Shown here in pieces: positions 1 through 10,617 of a stretch of DNA of 64,000 nt. The stretch's first letter is position 1; every line of letters starts with the position of its first letter. This stretch comes from Maricaulis sp. GTDB taxonomy: Bacteria; Pseudomonadota; Alphaproteobacteria; Caulobacterales; Maricaulaceae. The DNA is taken from assembly GCF_030149425.1 (NCBI RefSeq), contig NZ_JASBRQ010000088.1:1-64000 (forward strand), given 5' to 3'. The position numbers and the translations under genes were made by a program. Below the pieces are notes generated by a model. The model was not told where the DNA came from. It saw only the letters and a list, made by a program, of their open reading frames with translations, and made no database searches.

Positions 1-1
1 A

Positions 2-508
2 TCCTTAAGAGTCCTGACCGCAATCATTGATCAAGATGTAGAATACGGATTAGCGCCCGATTCGCTGTTGCGGTTTGTGGCGCTGGCCGATGGCGGACCG
101 GAAAGGATCAGGACCATGGCTGCGAAACTCAAAATGTCCAACGCCGAGACCCAACGCCTCCAGGGTGCTGTCGATCCGTCGGCCCGGGGCGATGTCCACG
201 ACGCTTTTACCGACCGTGCCGCTGCCGAACGCGCCATCATGGCGCTGGGCGCGCGCGCTTTTGAAGACCAGGCCCGTCTTGCGGCCGCTTCTGAAACTGC
301 TCCGCCGCCGCGCGATTGGCGTCTCCTGGCCCAGTTTGCTGCGGAATGGAAAGAGCCGGATTTTCCGGTTTCAGGCGGCGATCTGATCCTTATGGGCTAC
401 GAGCCGGGCCCGATGCTGGGCGATGCGCTCGACGAGCTCAAGGCACACTGGATCGCCGAGCGTTTCGAGCCGAGCAAGGACGAGCTCCTCGCCCGCCTGA
501 AGCACTAG
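2..508 (+). CDS. CCA tRNA nucleotidyltransferase / poly(A) polymerase family, C-terminal part (5' truncated by window edge)
   Basis: The frame of the listed ORF (68..508) stays open upstream to the window edge (SLRVLTAIIDQDVEYGLAPDSLLRFVALADGG...), so the CDS is truncated. Helical C-terminal region resembles alphaproteobacterial CCA-adding enzymes. Confidence 0.6.
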   Translation, partial: SLRVLTAIIDQDVEYGLAPDSLLRFVALADGGPERIRTMAAKLKMSNAETQRLQGAVDPSARGDVHDAFTDRAAAERAIMALGARAFEDQARLAAASETAPPPRDWRLLAQFAAEWKEPDFPVSGGDLILMGYEPGPMLGDALDELKAHWIAERFEPSKDELLARLKH

Positions 509-534
509 TCCAAAGCGTTTACGAACGATTGAAG

Positions 535-563
535 AAATCCCGGCGTCTTCGGCGCCGGGATTT
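535..563 (+). terminator. Rho-independent terminator
   Basis: aaatcccggcg-tcttcgg-cgccgggattttt directly downstream of the CDS ending at 508. Confidence 0.8.
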
Positions 564-581
564 TTCGTGTGGAACGCTGGA

Positions 582-1838
582 TTAATCCTGGCGAGATCGG
601 ATATCCGTCATCACCCAATTCAGCACGGGATCCTCGCCGGTGCGGAACTGATCCACGGTCGGCTGAATGAACACGTCCGGCTGAATCCCGGGCGTATTCT
701 CGGCTTGGAAACGGTAGAGACGTTTCGAGTAGATCACCTGTCGACCGGAGTTGGGCAGGCTGAACTGCCCGACTTCGGAATAGGACACCGGATTTGCCCC
801 TGTTGGTTCGCCGATCAGGCGAGCATTGAGGATTTGCCGAAACTGGGCCGCATTGCTCATTGCAGCGGAAAAGGTCGTGCGGCCGGTCAGGATGTAGACG
901 CCGTTCCGCCAGTCAACGCTGTCGGTCATCAGGATCGGGCTGGACAACGCCAGGCCAACATAGAAATCGCCACCGCCATTCTCGCGCAGATCGATGATGA
1001 TGTTGCGGACATTATTCTCGGCGAGGTAGGCGCCCACGAGCGGCCCGAAGCGGAGCATGTCCTCAAACGCCGGATAGGCAGCGAAATGGAAATAGGCTGT
1101 TCTCGTCTGGGGATCTGCGGTGATCCAGAGGTCGTCGTTCAACACCAGATCGGCTTCCGGAAACGGGGTGTGCTGCTCAATCCAATTGGTTGTTTTAGCA
1201 AGGTATTCGCTCATGGGAAGCGATGTGACAATCTCGGTCGAAAGCGTGCTGTCAGAGGTTTCGAACACGAATTCTGCCGACCCGTACGCCTGTGTAACAC
1301 CGGCGCCGAACAGCATGTTGTCAACGGTGAGATGAAAGGCGAGGCTGTGCATGAGCCCGTACTTGTTCTCCGCAGGCTGAACGATCGGCTCGATTCTTGC
1401 CAGCACGGCTGCGATGGGAACACCGTCGATCGAAACGACCCGTGCGCCCAGATAGCGCTCCAAGGTGTCCGATGCCGAGCGCACGTAGACGCTATCGTCG
1501 ATCATGAAGAAACGCAGCGGATAATGCCGATGTGGACCAGACATGATCGGAAATTGGGTATGCCCATCATTTATAAGACGCGTGATCCGCATCATCTCGA
1601 CAACAATTTCATCCTCGGTGAGGACCGGAAGCCGGTCCATCAGCCGCTCTAGCTCGGCCGAGAAGCGCTGTTCACTGACTGAGTGGTAGAGATTGATATG
1701 CCCGTCCTGCAGCGCTGAGTGGTAAAACTGGATGTCTTCTCGCCATTGCTCAACCTGATCGCGCCCGTCGGCTATCCCGGGCGAGGCGAGTGCTAAGGCG
1801 AGGGTGAGAACTGCGCAGGCTTTAGTTATCGCGTTCAC
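582..1838 (-). CDS. S41 family peptidase-like (C-terminal processing protease-related), secreted
   Basis: N-terminal signal peptide; IIDLRENGGGDFYVG and LTGRTTFSAAMSNAAQF resemble S41/tail-specific protease motifs. Confidence 0.7.
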   Translation of the reverse strand: MNAITKACAVLTLALALASPGIADGRDQVEQWREDIQFYHSALQDGHINLYHSVSEQRFSAELERLMDRLPVLTEDEIVVEMMRITRLINDGHTQFPIMSGPHRHYPLRFFMIDDSVYVRSASDTLERYLGARVVSIDGVPIAAVLARIEPIVQPAENKYGLMHSLAFHLTVDNMLFGAGVTQAYGSAEFVFETSDSTLSTEIVTSLPMSEYLAKTTNWIEQHTPFPEADLVLNDDLWITADPQTRTAYFHFAAYPAFEDMLRFGPLVGAYLAENNVRNIIIDLRENGGGDFYVGLALSSPILMTDSVDWRNGVYILTGRTTFSAAMSNAAQFRQILNARLIGEPTGANPVSYSEVGQFSLPNSGRQVIYSKRLYRFQAENTPGIQPDVFIQPTVDQFRTGEDPVLNWVMTDIRSRQD

Positions 1839-1841
1839 GCG

Positions 1842-2843
1842 CTACTCCTTGAATGATTGGGATTGATTGTGTTGGTGGCCGAACCGTTGCCGGTAATCGC
1901 GCGGTGTTGCACCAACCTGGCGCTCGAAAGCGCGCCGGAAGGCGTCGGCGGACTGAAAGCCGACTGAGCGTGCAATTTCTGCGATCGAAAGTCGGCTTGC
2001 CGAAAGCCAGTCCTTGGCCACGTCGATGCGGATACGTTCTATGGCGCGGGCGGGTGTTTCGTTGTGAAGGTCCTTGAAACTCCGCCGGAAATGTCTCTCG
2101 CTCAGACAGGCACGGGCGGCCAGGGCTTCGACCGACAAGTCCTCTGTCAGATTGTCGGCGATCCAGGCCAAGAGACCCGCGAACTTGTCATTCTCGGCAG
2201 CTTGGCGCTGCAACAGCGAGGAGTATTGGTTCTGGCCACCGGGACGGCGGAGAAAGACCACCAGTTCGCGCGCGACCTGGGCCGCGACACCTGCACCCAT
2301 GTCTTCTTCAACCAAGGATAGGGCCATATCGATGCCGGCAGTGATACCCGCTGCTGTGATGATCCCATCGTCGCGCACGAATAGCGCATCAGCGGCAATG
2401 TTGAGGTTTGGGAAGGCTTTGGCGGCTTCGTCGACATGATGCCAGTGTGTTGTGACCGGGCGCCCGTCCAGAATCCCCGTACGGGCCAGGATAAACAAAC
2501 CTGTACAAACGCTTCCAAGGCGCCGGGTCTCTGTAGCGCGTCTGGAGACCCAGTCGACTACCCGTTGAGGGATTCTATCCGGCCTTGAACCGGCGCCGCC
2601 CGGTACGATGAGTGTGTGAAGTGGCGGACAGTTATCGAGGCTGGCGTGGGCTCCTATCGTGACGCCGCTTTCCGTTGTTACGTTCTCGCCGGTCTCGCTG
2701 ATCAGGAGCGTTTCGTAGGAGGTGGCGGTATCCGAGCCGCAGCTATTCGCCTCCGCAAACACTTCCTGCGGACCAAACAAGTCGAGCGCCTGAATGCCTT
2801 CGAAGACCAGAAAGCCTATTCGTATGGTACGTTTTTCTGCCAT
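1842..2843 (-). CDS. GlxA-like transcriptional regulator (DJ-1/PfpI domain + AraC HTH)
   Basis: N-term IRIGFLVFEGIQALDLFGPQEVF and C-term LSERHFRRSFKDLHNETPARAIERIRIDVAKDWL...SVGFQSADAFRRAFERQVGATPRDYR. Confidence 0.85.
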   Translation of the reverse strand: MAEKRTIRIGFLVFEGIQALDLFGPQEVFAEANSCGSDTATSYETLLISETGENVTTESGVTIGAHASLDNCPPLHTLIVPGGAGSRPDRIPQRVVDWVSRRATETRRLGSVCTGLFILARTGILDGRPVTTHWHHVDEAAKAFPNLNIAADALFVRDDGIITAAGITAGIDMALSLVEEDMGAGVAAQVARELVVFLRRPGGQNQYSSLLQRQAAENDKFAGLLAWIADNLTEDLSVEALAARACLSERHFRRSFKDLHNETPARAIERIRIDVAKDWLSASRLSIAEIARSVGFQSADAFRRAFERQVGATPRDYRQRFGHQHNQSQSFKE

Positions 2844-3060
2844 GCGCGGAGAATTACGCGAGCATCGTCATGGCCGAAAGGGCTAAAAAGCGACAGAATC
2901 GGACATGGGGGCGGCCGACCCCTGCCAATCGACATCGCTGCGCAGCCGAAGAGTGTAACCGGACTGCACGGTCTCCGGCGGCGGTCGCATTTTAATGGGC
3001 GATGGGCGAGGAACAGCTGGTCGATTGCCTGAAGCACTTGCGTGGACACGCATTCAAGCC

Positions 3061-3092
3061 AAAAAGCCCCGGCCAGCTGGCCGGGGCTTTTT
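3061..3092. terminator. Perfectly palindromic bidirectional intrinsic terminator
   Basis: aaaaagccccggccag|ctggccggggcttttt, perfect 16-bp arms; lies 3' of the minus-strand CPBP gene. Confidence 0.85.
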
Positions 3093-3102
3093 CGTGTTGG
3101 GT

Positions 3103-3810
3103 CTACCAGTCTGCGTCGAGATAGAGCGCAGTAAAGCCGAGCGTATCGACGAGACCATGGGCGACAATCAATGGCCAGAGATTGCGCTTGTAGACGAGGT
3201 AAAGCGTGCCCAGGGACAAACCAATCAATCCGGTGACGATGAGGCCGCGCAGGCCCTGATAGTAGAAGTGGGCGATGCCGAAAATCGCTGCCGGGATCAG
3301 TACGGCGAGGAAGAGGGCAAGGGGCAGGCCTTGCGTCACCCGCTCGGCGCGGCTGACCATGAAGCCGCGAAAGAACAGCTCCTCGCCGAAACCGGCAGAC
3401 ACCCAGGCCAGTGCCAGCCAGAGCAAATAGACCGCCAGATTGCCCCGGATGTCGCCCCATCGGTCCTCTACGCCATCCGGGAGCGCTCCGGTCTGCCACA
3501 GGCCGAATGTATCGCCGAGCATCGCTGTGCCAGCCCCGACGCCGAGGATGACTACGACACCGAGCAGAATTTGCGGCAGTAGAAGGGCCCAGGACTTCCA
3601 GCCGCCCGGGTTGCGCAAGCCAAGCTGCGCCCAGGTTTCGCCGCGTGCGTGCAGGTAAAGCGTCGCAACGGTAAGCACCACGGCGAGCGAGATCGGCCCG
3701 GAGAATTTCCAGATAAACGGGTCGAGTGCGGCTTTCGTGCCGAAGGCAATGGTGACGCCGGCCGTCAGTTCGACGGCGGCGCGGAGGCGGGAATGGGTTT
3801 GTTCAGTCAT
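3103..3810 (-). CDS. CPBP family intramembrane metalloprotease
   Basis: Multi-TM protein with GFGEELFFRGFMVSR (EExxxR) and FGIAHFYYQG motifs. Confidence 0.85.
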   Translation of the reverse strand: MTEQTHSRLRAAVELTAGVTIAFGTKAALDPFIWKFSGPISLAVVLTVATLYLHARGETWAQLGLRNPGGWKSWALLLPQILLGVVVILGVGAGTAMLGDTFGLWQTGALPDGVEDRWGDIRGNLAVYLLWLALAWVSAGFGEELFFRGFMVSRAERVTQGLPLALFLAVLIPAAIFGIAHFYYQGLRGLIVTGLIGLSLGTLYLVYKRNLWPLIVAHGLVDTLGFTALYLDADW

Positions 3811-3880
3811 GCAAGCGCTTTCACTTTGGGGAGGTGCCCTTTGCGGGTCTGATCCCGGTGTAAGCGCTGGCGCGGCATAA

Positions 3881-4696
3881 TTATTGAATGATCGTGCCGT
3901 GCGTGCGGGTGTCGATCAGCTTGGACCAGGCCCTTGGTGTGACGCCCAGCGTCGCCTTGAATTGCCGTGTCAGATGGGCTTGGTCGGAAAAGCCGCAGGC
4001 ATAGGCCGTTTCCGCAAGGCTGAGGCCGCTGAAGATACAGGCCTTGGCCCGATCGAGACGGCGCAGAGTGGCATAGCGATAGGGGCTGGTGCCCAGCAAG
4101 GCTCGGAAGTCACGCGAGAGTTGCCAGCGCGACACGCCGGTTGCCGTTTCCAGGTCTTCCATCTGGATCGGCTCGATCAGATGGGCGTCGATAAAGTCGC
4201 GAGCGGCCAGCACAGATACCTTGTCAGGTGTGCGGGGCTCGGCCTCACCGGCATCCAGTGCGCACAGGGTCTCGGCCAGCTCAGCCAGTGCCGTTTGCCA
4301 GTGCAGCGGGGCGAGCGGTGTGGAGAGATCCTGTACCAGTTCAGCAATCAGCGTGATGAGCCGAGTATCCGTGCTGCGTCCGCCCTGAATGAAGGGCAGG
4401 GGGCGTCCATCGAGAGCCTCAACCAGGTTCGATGGCGCGATATTGATACCGCGATAGCGAAATCCGTCCTCGGTCCCGGCCTGTCCGTCATGCAGCTCGT
4501 CGGGGTGCAATACGACCAGCTCGCCCGGCAGGGAAAACCGGCAGGCGCCGCGATAATCGAAGCTCTGAACCCCGGCTAGCGTCAGGGCAAACGTATAGGT
4601 GTCGTGCCGATGCGGCGCGAAAGCGCGTCCACTGAAGGCGGCTTCGAAGCGTTTTTGCGGCCCGGCCGCCGTGATCACCCGTCCTGTTTGCGACAT
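3881..4696 (-). CDS. AraC family transcriptional regulator
   Basis: C-terminal double HTH (GVSRWQLSRDFRALLGTSPYRYATLRRLDRAK...CGFSDQAHLTRQFKATLGVTPRAW); likely start is internal MSQTGRV. Confidence 0.85.
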   Translation of the reverse strand: MSQTGRVITAAGPQKRFEAAFSGRAFAPHRHDTYTFALTLAGVQSFDYRGACRFSLPGELVVLHPDELHDGQAGTEDGFRYRGINIAPSNLVEALDGRPLPFIQGGRSTDTRLITLIAELVQDLSTPLAPLHWQTALAELAETLCALDAGEAEPRTPDKVSVLAARDFIDAHLIEPIQMEDLETATGVSRWQLSRDFRALLGTSPYRYATLRRLDRAKACIFSGLSLAETAYACGFSDQAHLTRQFKATLGVTPRAWSKLIDTRTHGTIIQ

Positions 4697-4790
4697 CGCC
4701 CGATTGGCACCCTCGTTTCCTTGAGGTCTGCATAATCGGGCATTGAGGTCTGATGAAGCGGGATTAGGCGGGCGAAAATCCACGTCCCGC

Positions 4791-5681
4791 TTAGGGCCAT
4801 TTCGCCTCGGGCGGCATGGAGGACAGGATCGACTTCACATTGCCGCCGGTCTCGAGTCCAAACTTGGTACCGCGATCATAAAGCAGGTTGAACTCGGCAT
4901 AGCGGCCGCGACGGACCAGTTGTTCCTCGCGATCATCCTGGGTCCAGGGCGTCTGCATGCGGCGGCGCACCAGTTGCGGATAGACATCCAGGAAGGCCAG
5001 GCCGACATCGCGGGTGAAGGCGAAATCGCCGTCCCAGTCGCCGGTATTGTGCCGGTCGTAGAAAATCCCGCCAATGCCGCGCGGCTCGTCGCGATGGGGC
5101 AGGTAGAAGTACTCATCGCACCATTTCTTGAAACGCGCGTGGAAATCTTCGCCATGCTTGTCACAGGCCGTCTTGCAGGCGGCGTGGAAGTCCTTGGCGT
5201 CGTCATGCTCCTGGGTGCGCGCGCGGTCGAGCACCGGGGTCAGGTCCATGCCGCCGCCGAACCACCATTTCGTGGTGGTGATGAAACGGGTGTTCATGTG
5301 GACTGCCGGGACGTGCGGATTCCACATGTGGGCAATCAGCGAGATACCGGATGCCCAGAAGCGCGGGTCTTCTGCTGCACCGGGAATCTGGGCGCGGAAT
5401 TGCTCGGAAAACTCGCCATGAACGGTGGAGACGTGAACGCCAACCTTTTCGAACAGCCGGCCCCGCATGATGCCCATGCGACCGCCACCCTGATCCTTGC
5501 CCCGGCTCCAGTCCTCGAACTCGAAGCGGCCGGCTTGCGGGCCATAGAGCTGGGCGGGGGCCTCGTCCTCAAGGGTCTCGAAAGCGTGGCAAATCTTGTC
5601 GCGAAGGTCTTCGAACCAGGCGCGGGCGGAGGCCCGGGCGAGGTCGATGTCGAGCGTGTCGATGGCAGAAGTCGTGGTCAT
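4791..5681 (-). CDS. hemF: Oxygen-dependent coproporphyrinogen-III oxidase
   Basis: Strong HemF signatures: [35 protein letters not shown]-like, [28 protein letters not shown]. Confidence 0.95.
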   Translation of the reverse strand: MTTTSAIDTLDIDLARASARAWFEDLRDKICHAFETLEDEAPAQLYGPQAGRFEFEDWSRGKDQGGGRMGIMRGRLFEKVGVHVSTVHGEFSEQFRAQIPGAAEDPRFWASGISLIAHMWNPHVPAVHMNTRFITTTKWWFGGGMDLTPVLDRARTQEHDDAKDFHAACKTACDKHGEDFHARFKKWCDEYFYLPHRDEPRGIGGIFYDRHNTGDWDGDFAFTRDVGLAFLDVYPQLVRRRMQTPWTQDDREEQLVRRGRYAEFNLLYDRGTKFGLETGGNVKSILSSMPPEAKWP

Positions 5682-5878
5682 GGCGACATGGATACGCCCT
5701 TTGGCCGCCGGTGCAAGTCTTCTAGGCGCGACCGATGCGCCGCCCGTGCTGAACGATCCGATGTATAAGAAATGAGCCGGTTTGGGTGCGCTCGAAGGCT
5801 TCTGGTTAATCCGCGTTTACCCTCGCGGCGTCATCAAAGAGCCCAATTAGATTGCGGAAATTCCAAAGGGTTTCAACC

Positions 5879-7222
5879 ATGAGCACGATGAGCATCGCCA
5901 ATCGCCTGGCCTTTCTCAAAATCGACGAACCGGGCCGGCAGGCCTTGCGTGAGGTCCGGCCCCTGATCGAGCAGGAGATGCCGGCGGTGCTGGAGGCCTT
6001 TTATGCTCATCTCGCCGCTCATGAGGAGAGCCGCGATTTCTTTGCCTCCGGGGAGCGGGTGTCCCACGCCAAGCAGAAACAGAGCGAGCACTGGAGCCGG
6101 ATGCTCGATGCCCGTTTTGACGATGCCTATGTCGAATCCGCGCGGACTATCGGACAGGTTCACAACAAGATCGGGCTGTCGCCGAGCCTCTACATGGCGG
6201 GCTATTCCTTCGTCATGTCCGAAATCCAGGCGGCGATTATCCAGGACGGCTATAGCCGCCTGCACAACCGCAGTGCGGAAACCGCTGAACGTGTCGCGGC
6301 CTTTACGCGTGTGGCCATGCTCGACATGGACCTGGCCCTGGAGGTCTATAGCGAGAGCCGAAAGGCGGACGAGGACAAGGCGCGTATCGAGGCGCTGACG
6401 GCTGAGTTCGAGCAGCAGGTGATTGCCATCGCCGATCAGGTCCTGTCTGCCGCAACCAGCGTCAAGGATGCCACCGACACCATTGCCAGCAATGCCAAGA
6501 CCAGTGGCGATGAAATGACCACGGCCTCTTCGCGGGCCACAGATGTGCGCAAGTCGGCGGAAAGTGCGGCGGCATCAACCACTCAAATGACGGCTTCGAT
6601 CAGCGAGATTGCGCGTCAGGCCAGCGATACGGCAACCCAGAGCAGTTCGGCCTCGCAATCGGCCCAGGTCACGGTCGAGACCATGACCCAGCTCGCCGCG
6701 GCTGCCGATAAGATCGGCGAGATTGTCACCCTGATCGAGGCCGTGGCCGAGCAGACCAATCTACTGGCTCTCAATGCCACCATTGAGGCGGCCCGGGCAG
6801 GTGAGGCCGGCAAGGGGTTTGCCGTCGTGGCCTCCGAGGTCAAAGCTCTGGCCAGCCAGACCGGCAAGGCCACCGAGGATATCAGCCGCCAGATTGCCGG
6901 TATGCAGGAAACTGTCGGCCGCGCGGTGCGTGAGATCGATTCGGTGAGCACATCGATCGAGGATGTGAGCGCGACCGGTGCATCGATCAGCGCGGCGGTC
7001 GAGGAGCAAAACGCCGCGACGGGTGAAATCTCCCGCAGCGCCGAAATGACCGCCAGCGCCGCCGCCGAGCTGGATACGCTGATCTCAAGTGTCGGCGAGG
7101 GCGCGCGTGCGGCCTATGAAGCCTGTCGAGCGGTGGCCGGTGAGGTCGATGACCTGCAATCCCAGTCCCGCGCCATGCGCGAGAATATCACCGGCTTTCT
7201 CAGCAAACTGCGCGCCGCCTAG
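5879..7222 (+). CDS. Globin-coupled methyl-accepting chemotaxis protein (soluble haem aerotaxis-type receptor)
   Basis: N-term protoglobin-like sensor with candidate proximal His ([23 protein letters not shown]); C-term MCP hairpin ([44 protein letters not shown]); no obvious TM segments. ATG at 5879 used. Confidence 0.85.
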   Translation: MSTMSIANRLAFLKIDEPGRQALREVRPLIEQEMPAVLEAFYAHLAAHEESRDFFASGERVSHAKQKQSEHWSRMLDARFDDAYVESARTIGQVHNKIGLSPSLYMAGYSFVMSEIQAAIIQDGYSRLHNRSAETAERVAAFTRVAMLDMDLALEVYSESRKADEDKARIEALTAEFEQQVIAIADQVLSAATSVKDATDTIASNAKTSGDEMTTASSRATDVRKSAESAAASTTQMTASISEIARQASDTATQSSSASQSAQVTVETMTQLAAAADKIGEIVTLIEAVAEQTNLLALNATIEAARAGEAGKGFAVVASEVKALASQTGKATEDISRQIAGMQETVGRAVREIDSVSTSIEDVSATGASISAAVEEQNAATGEISRSAEMTASAAAELDTLISSVGEGARAAYEACRAVAGEVDDLQSQSRAMRENITGFLSKLRAA

Positions 7223-8580
7223 GCCGCGGCAGCGCCACCGGATCTGCGCGGCTTGCGCCGAGGGCGGCGTTTTGCCTGTGCGTTACCGGATCCCTCAGCT
7301 GGCTTTGCCGAAGGCTTGCCTTGCCCGCGCTGGGCGCTGGGCTTGCCCGGAGTTGCAGATTTGCGCTGTCCACCGGAACGCCCCTGGCCGCCGCCTCTGT
7401 GTCGCTGGCCACGCTGGGGCTTCTTGGCCGGTTTCGGGCAATGCAGATCCGCCCCTTCGTCCGTAAGGTGGAAACCGATCGTCTTCTCGATGTCGCGCAG
7501 CAGGATGCGGTCGTCCATTTCCACCAGGGAGATGGCAATGCCGTCGGTTCCGGCCCGTGCCGTCCGGCCGATACGGTGGACATAGACCTCCGGTACATTG
7601 GGCAGGTCGTAATTCACCACGTGTGAAACATTGTCGATATCGATGCCGCGCGCCGCGATATCGGTGGCGACCATGATCTTCACATCGCCGGACTTGAAGG
7701 CTTCGAGCGCCTTTTCGCGCTGATTCTGGCTCTTATTGCCGTGAATGGCGACCGCCTCGAGCCCGTCCTTGCCGAGATTTTGGACAATGCGGTTGGCGCC
7801 GTGCTTGGTGCGGGAGAAGACAATGGCGCGTTCCACCGCCTGGTCGGCAAGGATGTCGCGCAGAGCATCGCGTTTCTCCGATCGCTCGACGAGCATCACT
7901 GTCTGCTCGATGCGCTCGACCGGCTTGGATTGCGGCGTCACGGCAATCTCGGCCGGGTCCGTCAGGAATTGATTGGCCAATTGCCGGATCGGCTTGGGCA
8001 TGGTGGCCGAGAAGAGCAGTGTCTGCCGGGTCTTGCGCAGCTTGCTCATGATCTGACGGATAGCCGGCATGAAGCCGAGGTCCATCATCTGATCGGCTTC
8101 GTCGAGCACCACAGCCTTGATCTTGTCGAGCCGCAGGGCGCCGCTGCCGGCGTGGTCGAGCAAGCGGCCCGGTGTAGCCACAAGAATATCGACACCCGGT
8201 TCCAGCCGCTTGATCTGCGGCCGCGGCTTCACACCGCCGACGATGACGGTGTGGCTCAGCTTCAGGAACTTCGAATAGGTCGCAATGCTGTCGCCGATCT
8301 GGGCGGCAAGCTCGCGGGTTGGGGCCAGGATCAAGGCGCGGCAGCCACGCGGTCCGGCGCGCTCATCGCTGGCGGCCAGGCGGGTCAGCAACGGAAGAAC
8401 AAAGGCGGCTGTCTTGCCGGTACCGGTCTGGGCGATGCCGACAAGGTCGCGCCCCTCAAGCAGGACAGGGATGGCCTGGGCCTGGATCGGTGTGGGTTGG
8501 GTATAGCCGGCTTCATCAACGGCTTTCTGGACGGGCTGCGCCAGTCCGAGATCAGAAAAAAGGGTCAAAACAAATACCAT
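7219..8580 (-). CDS. DEAD-box RNA helicase, RhlE-like, with basic C-terminal tail
   Basis: Q motif, [37 protein letters not shown] motifs; Lys/Arg/Gly-rich tail. Confidence 0.9.
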   Translation of the reverse strand: MVFVLTLFSDLGLAQPVQKAVDEAGYTQPTPIQAQAIPVLLEGRDLVGIAQTGTGKTAAFVLPLLTRLAASDERAGPRGCRALILAPTRELAAQIGDSIATYSKFLKLSHTVIVGGVKPRPQIKRLEPGVDILVATPGRLLDHAGSGALRLDKIKAVVLDEADQMMDLGFMPAIRQIMSKLRKTRQTLLFSATMPKPIRQLANQFLTDPAEIAVTPQSKPVERIEQTVMLVERSEKRDALRDILADQAVERAIVFSRTKHGANRIVQNLGKDGLEAVAIHGNKSQNQREKALEAFKSGDVKIMVATDIAARGIDIDNVSHVVNYDLPNVPEVYVHRIGRTARAGTDGIAISLVEMDDRILLRDIEKTIGFHLTDEGADLHCPKPAKKPQRGQRHRGGGQGRSGGQRKSATPGKPSAQRGQGKPSAKPAEGSGNAQAKRRPRRKPRRSGGAAAA

Positions 8581-8855
8581 AAAAGGCGCAACCGGCCGGG
8601 CCGGAGCGCGAAAATCAAATGAACGAAATGAGCGTAGATCAGCCGTCCGGCGAAGCGCATCGGGGCGCGGTGGATCGGCGATCCTGTTGGGCCGCGATCT
8701 CCCGGTTGCGGGAGGCCTACGCGCGGCGTGCTGGTGCCCATATGGGCCGGAAAAGCATCAAAAGCAAGCGTTGCGCCGGGTGCGCGGCGAAGCCGCACCC
8801 CGAAATACGCGGTTGAATCTGGCTCGGGCACGGGTTTTCGGCCTACACTCGCAAG

Positions 8856-9992
8856 ATGAGGCCATACATCTTTTCGGTGAAAGTCTACGGCGTCGTCGTC
8901 CGGGCCGAGCCGTCCTGGTTGTTCCTGGTTCTGCTCGTGGCGTGGTCGCTGGCGGTCGGGTTCTTCCCGGACACCGAGGCCGGGCTATCGACGCAAACCT
9001 ATGTGTTGATGGCGGTACTCGCCGTTCTGGGTCTGACCTTTTCCATCATCGCCCACGAGCTGTCCCACACCTTTGTCGGCCGGGCTTTCGGCCTGCCGAT
9101 CAATCACGTCACGCTTTTTATCTTTGGTGGTGCAGCCGAGCTTGAGGAGGAACCTGACCGGCCTTTTGTGGAGCTGGTGATGGCGCTGGCCGGGCCGCTG
9201 ATGAGCCTCTTGCTCTCGGGCGTGTTCGCGCTGGCCGCAGATCTGCCCGGTCTCGATGGAGCAGGGCTGCCGCTTGGCCTGGTGTTGGGATATCTCAGCC
9301 TGATCAATCTGCTCCTGGCTCTGTTCAACATGGTGCCGGCCTTCCCGCTCGATGGCGGACGGGTGCTGCGGGCCATCATCTGGATGTTCGGAGCCAGTCA
9401 GCGGCAGGCGACACGGATCGCCAGTATTGCCGGCGAGGTCTTCGCCGCTTTTCTGATGGTCAACGGGCTGCTGGTCCTGCTTCTGGCCGGCGCGGCGGCG
9501 GGACTGTGGTGGGTGCTGATCGGGTTCTTCCTGCGCTCGGCCGCTCGCTCCTCGCGGTTACAACTGGAAACCCGCCTGGCTCTGCGGGACTTGCGCGTCA
9601 CCGATTTGTTGCGTCCAGGTCTCGAGACCATTGATGCCCGGGCCAGTGTTGAGACGTTCATCCGTGAGGTTCTGGTCCTGCACCATCGCGATTGGTGCCC
9701 GGTGGTCGATCAGGGGCAATTGATTGGCGGGGCCGGGGTTGCCGAAGCGCAGGCGGTGCCGGTCGAGGATCGTCCAAACAGGCGGGTCGGCGAAATAGCG
9801 GTGAAGCCGGAGGCCGGACAGCTCATCAATGCGCACGCCAGCGGCGACGCGGCTCTAAGGCGCATGCAGCATCATCATCTCGATCGTCTGTATGTCGTGG
9901 ACGGCACGCAGCTGACCGGTGTCCTCATGGCGGCCGATTTGGTCGCCTATGCGCGGATGAAACACCGTTTCGAAGATGCGGGCATAACCTAG
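8856..9992 (+). CDS. Site-2 protease family (M50) metalloprotease with CBS domains
   Basis: HELSH metal motif (IIAHELSHTFVGRAFG), NMVPAFPLDGGRVLRA, C-terminal CBS-like repeats. Confidence 0.85.
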   Translation: MRPYIFSVKVYGVVVRAEPSWLFLVLLVAWSLAVGFFPDTEAGLSTQTYVLMAVLAVLGLTFSIIAHELSHTFVGRAFGLPINHVTLFIFGGAAELEEEPDRPFVELVMALAGPLMSLLLSGVFALAADLPGLDGAGLPLGLVLGYLSLINLLLALFNMVPAFPLDGGRVLRAIIWMFGASQRQATRIASIAGEVFAAFLMVNGLLVLLLAGAAAGLWWVLIGFFLRSAARSSRLQLETRLALRDLRVTDLLRPGLETIDARASVETFIREVLVLHHRDWCPVVDQGQLIGGAGVAEAQAVPVEDRPNRRVGEIAVKPEAGQLINAHASGDAALRRMQHHHLDRLYVVDGTQLTGVLMAADLVAYARMKHRFEDAGIT

Positions 9993-10441
9993 GCCGGGCC
10001 GAGCTGCCTTTGCGCTTCTGCCAGCGCGATCCCGGCGCTGACCACCACGTTCAACGACCGGGTTTCGGGGCGAATCGGTATCACCACACGGGCATCGGCT
10101 GAATTGTGAACCTCATCGGGCACACCGGCGCTTTCCCGGCCGAATAACAGCCGGTCATCGGGCCGGAAGGAGAAATCCCAAAGGTTGTCAGCAGCTTTGG
10201 TAGTGAACAGAACGAGGCGACCAATTGCCGCGTCTGCACTTGATGTGTAGTGGCTCCAGGAGGCATGCCGGAGGGGTGAAATAGCCGCCTGATAGTCCAT
10301 TGCAGCCTTCCTAATCCCTTTAGCTGTAAGGGGAAAAGCACATGGCTCGATGATGTCCATCCCAGCCCCGAAACAGGCGGCAACGCGCATTGCGGCCCCA
10401 AGGTTCTGCGGAATATCAGGTTGAAAAAAAACGATACGCAT
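9989..10441 (-). CDS. trmL: tRNA (cytidine(34)-2'-O)-methyltransferase (SPOUT family)
   Basis: MRIVFFQPDIPQNLGAAMRVAACFGAGMDIIEPCAFPLT...LLFGRESAGVPDEVH...IPIRPETRSLNVVVSAGIALAE. Confidence 0.9.
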   Translation of the reverse strand: MRIVFFQPDIPQNLGAAMRVAACFGAGMDIIEPCAFPLTAKGIRKAAMDYQAAISPLRHASWSHYTSSADAAIGRLVLFTTKAADNLWDFSFRPDDRLLFGRESAGVPDEVHNSADARVVIPIRPETRSLNVVVSAGIALAEAQRQLGPA

Positions 10442-10617
10442 TCTAAGCCGCGCTCACGTCGAAATTCGGGAAGTGTACGCCGCGCTCCGCGGCACTGCGA
10501 TACGCCCATCGACGATCGGTTATGCGGCGTCAAGTCCGGACCCCGGATTTGACTGCCGATTTTCTGGGGCAGGGGATGCCGTCCGGCTCCCCAAGATAGA
10601 AGAGAAGAGGTCGGCTC

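Noticed and set aside
567-1652. 361-aa plus-strand ORF antisense to the S41-like gene
   Set aside because: Shadow ORF on the opposite strand of a well-supported CDS; typical of GC-rich DNA.
2816-3499. 227-aa minus-strand ORF overlapping CPBP and GlxA genes
   Set aside because: Alternative frame through the CPBP gene and the terminator; no family resemblance.
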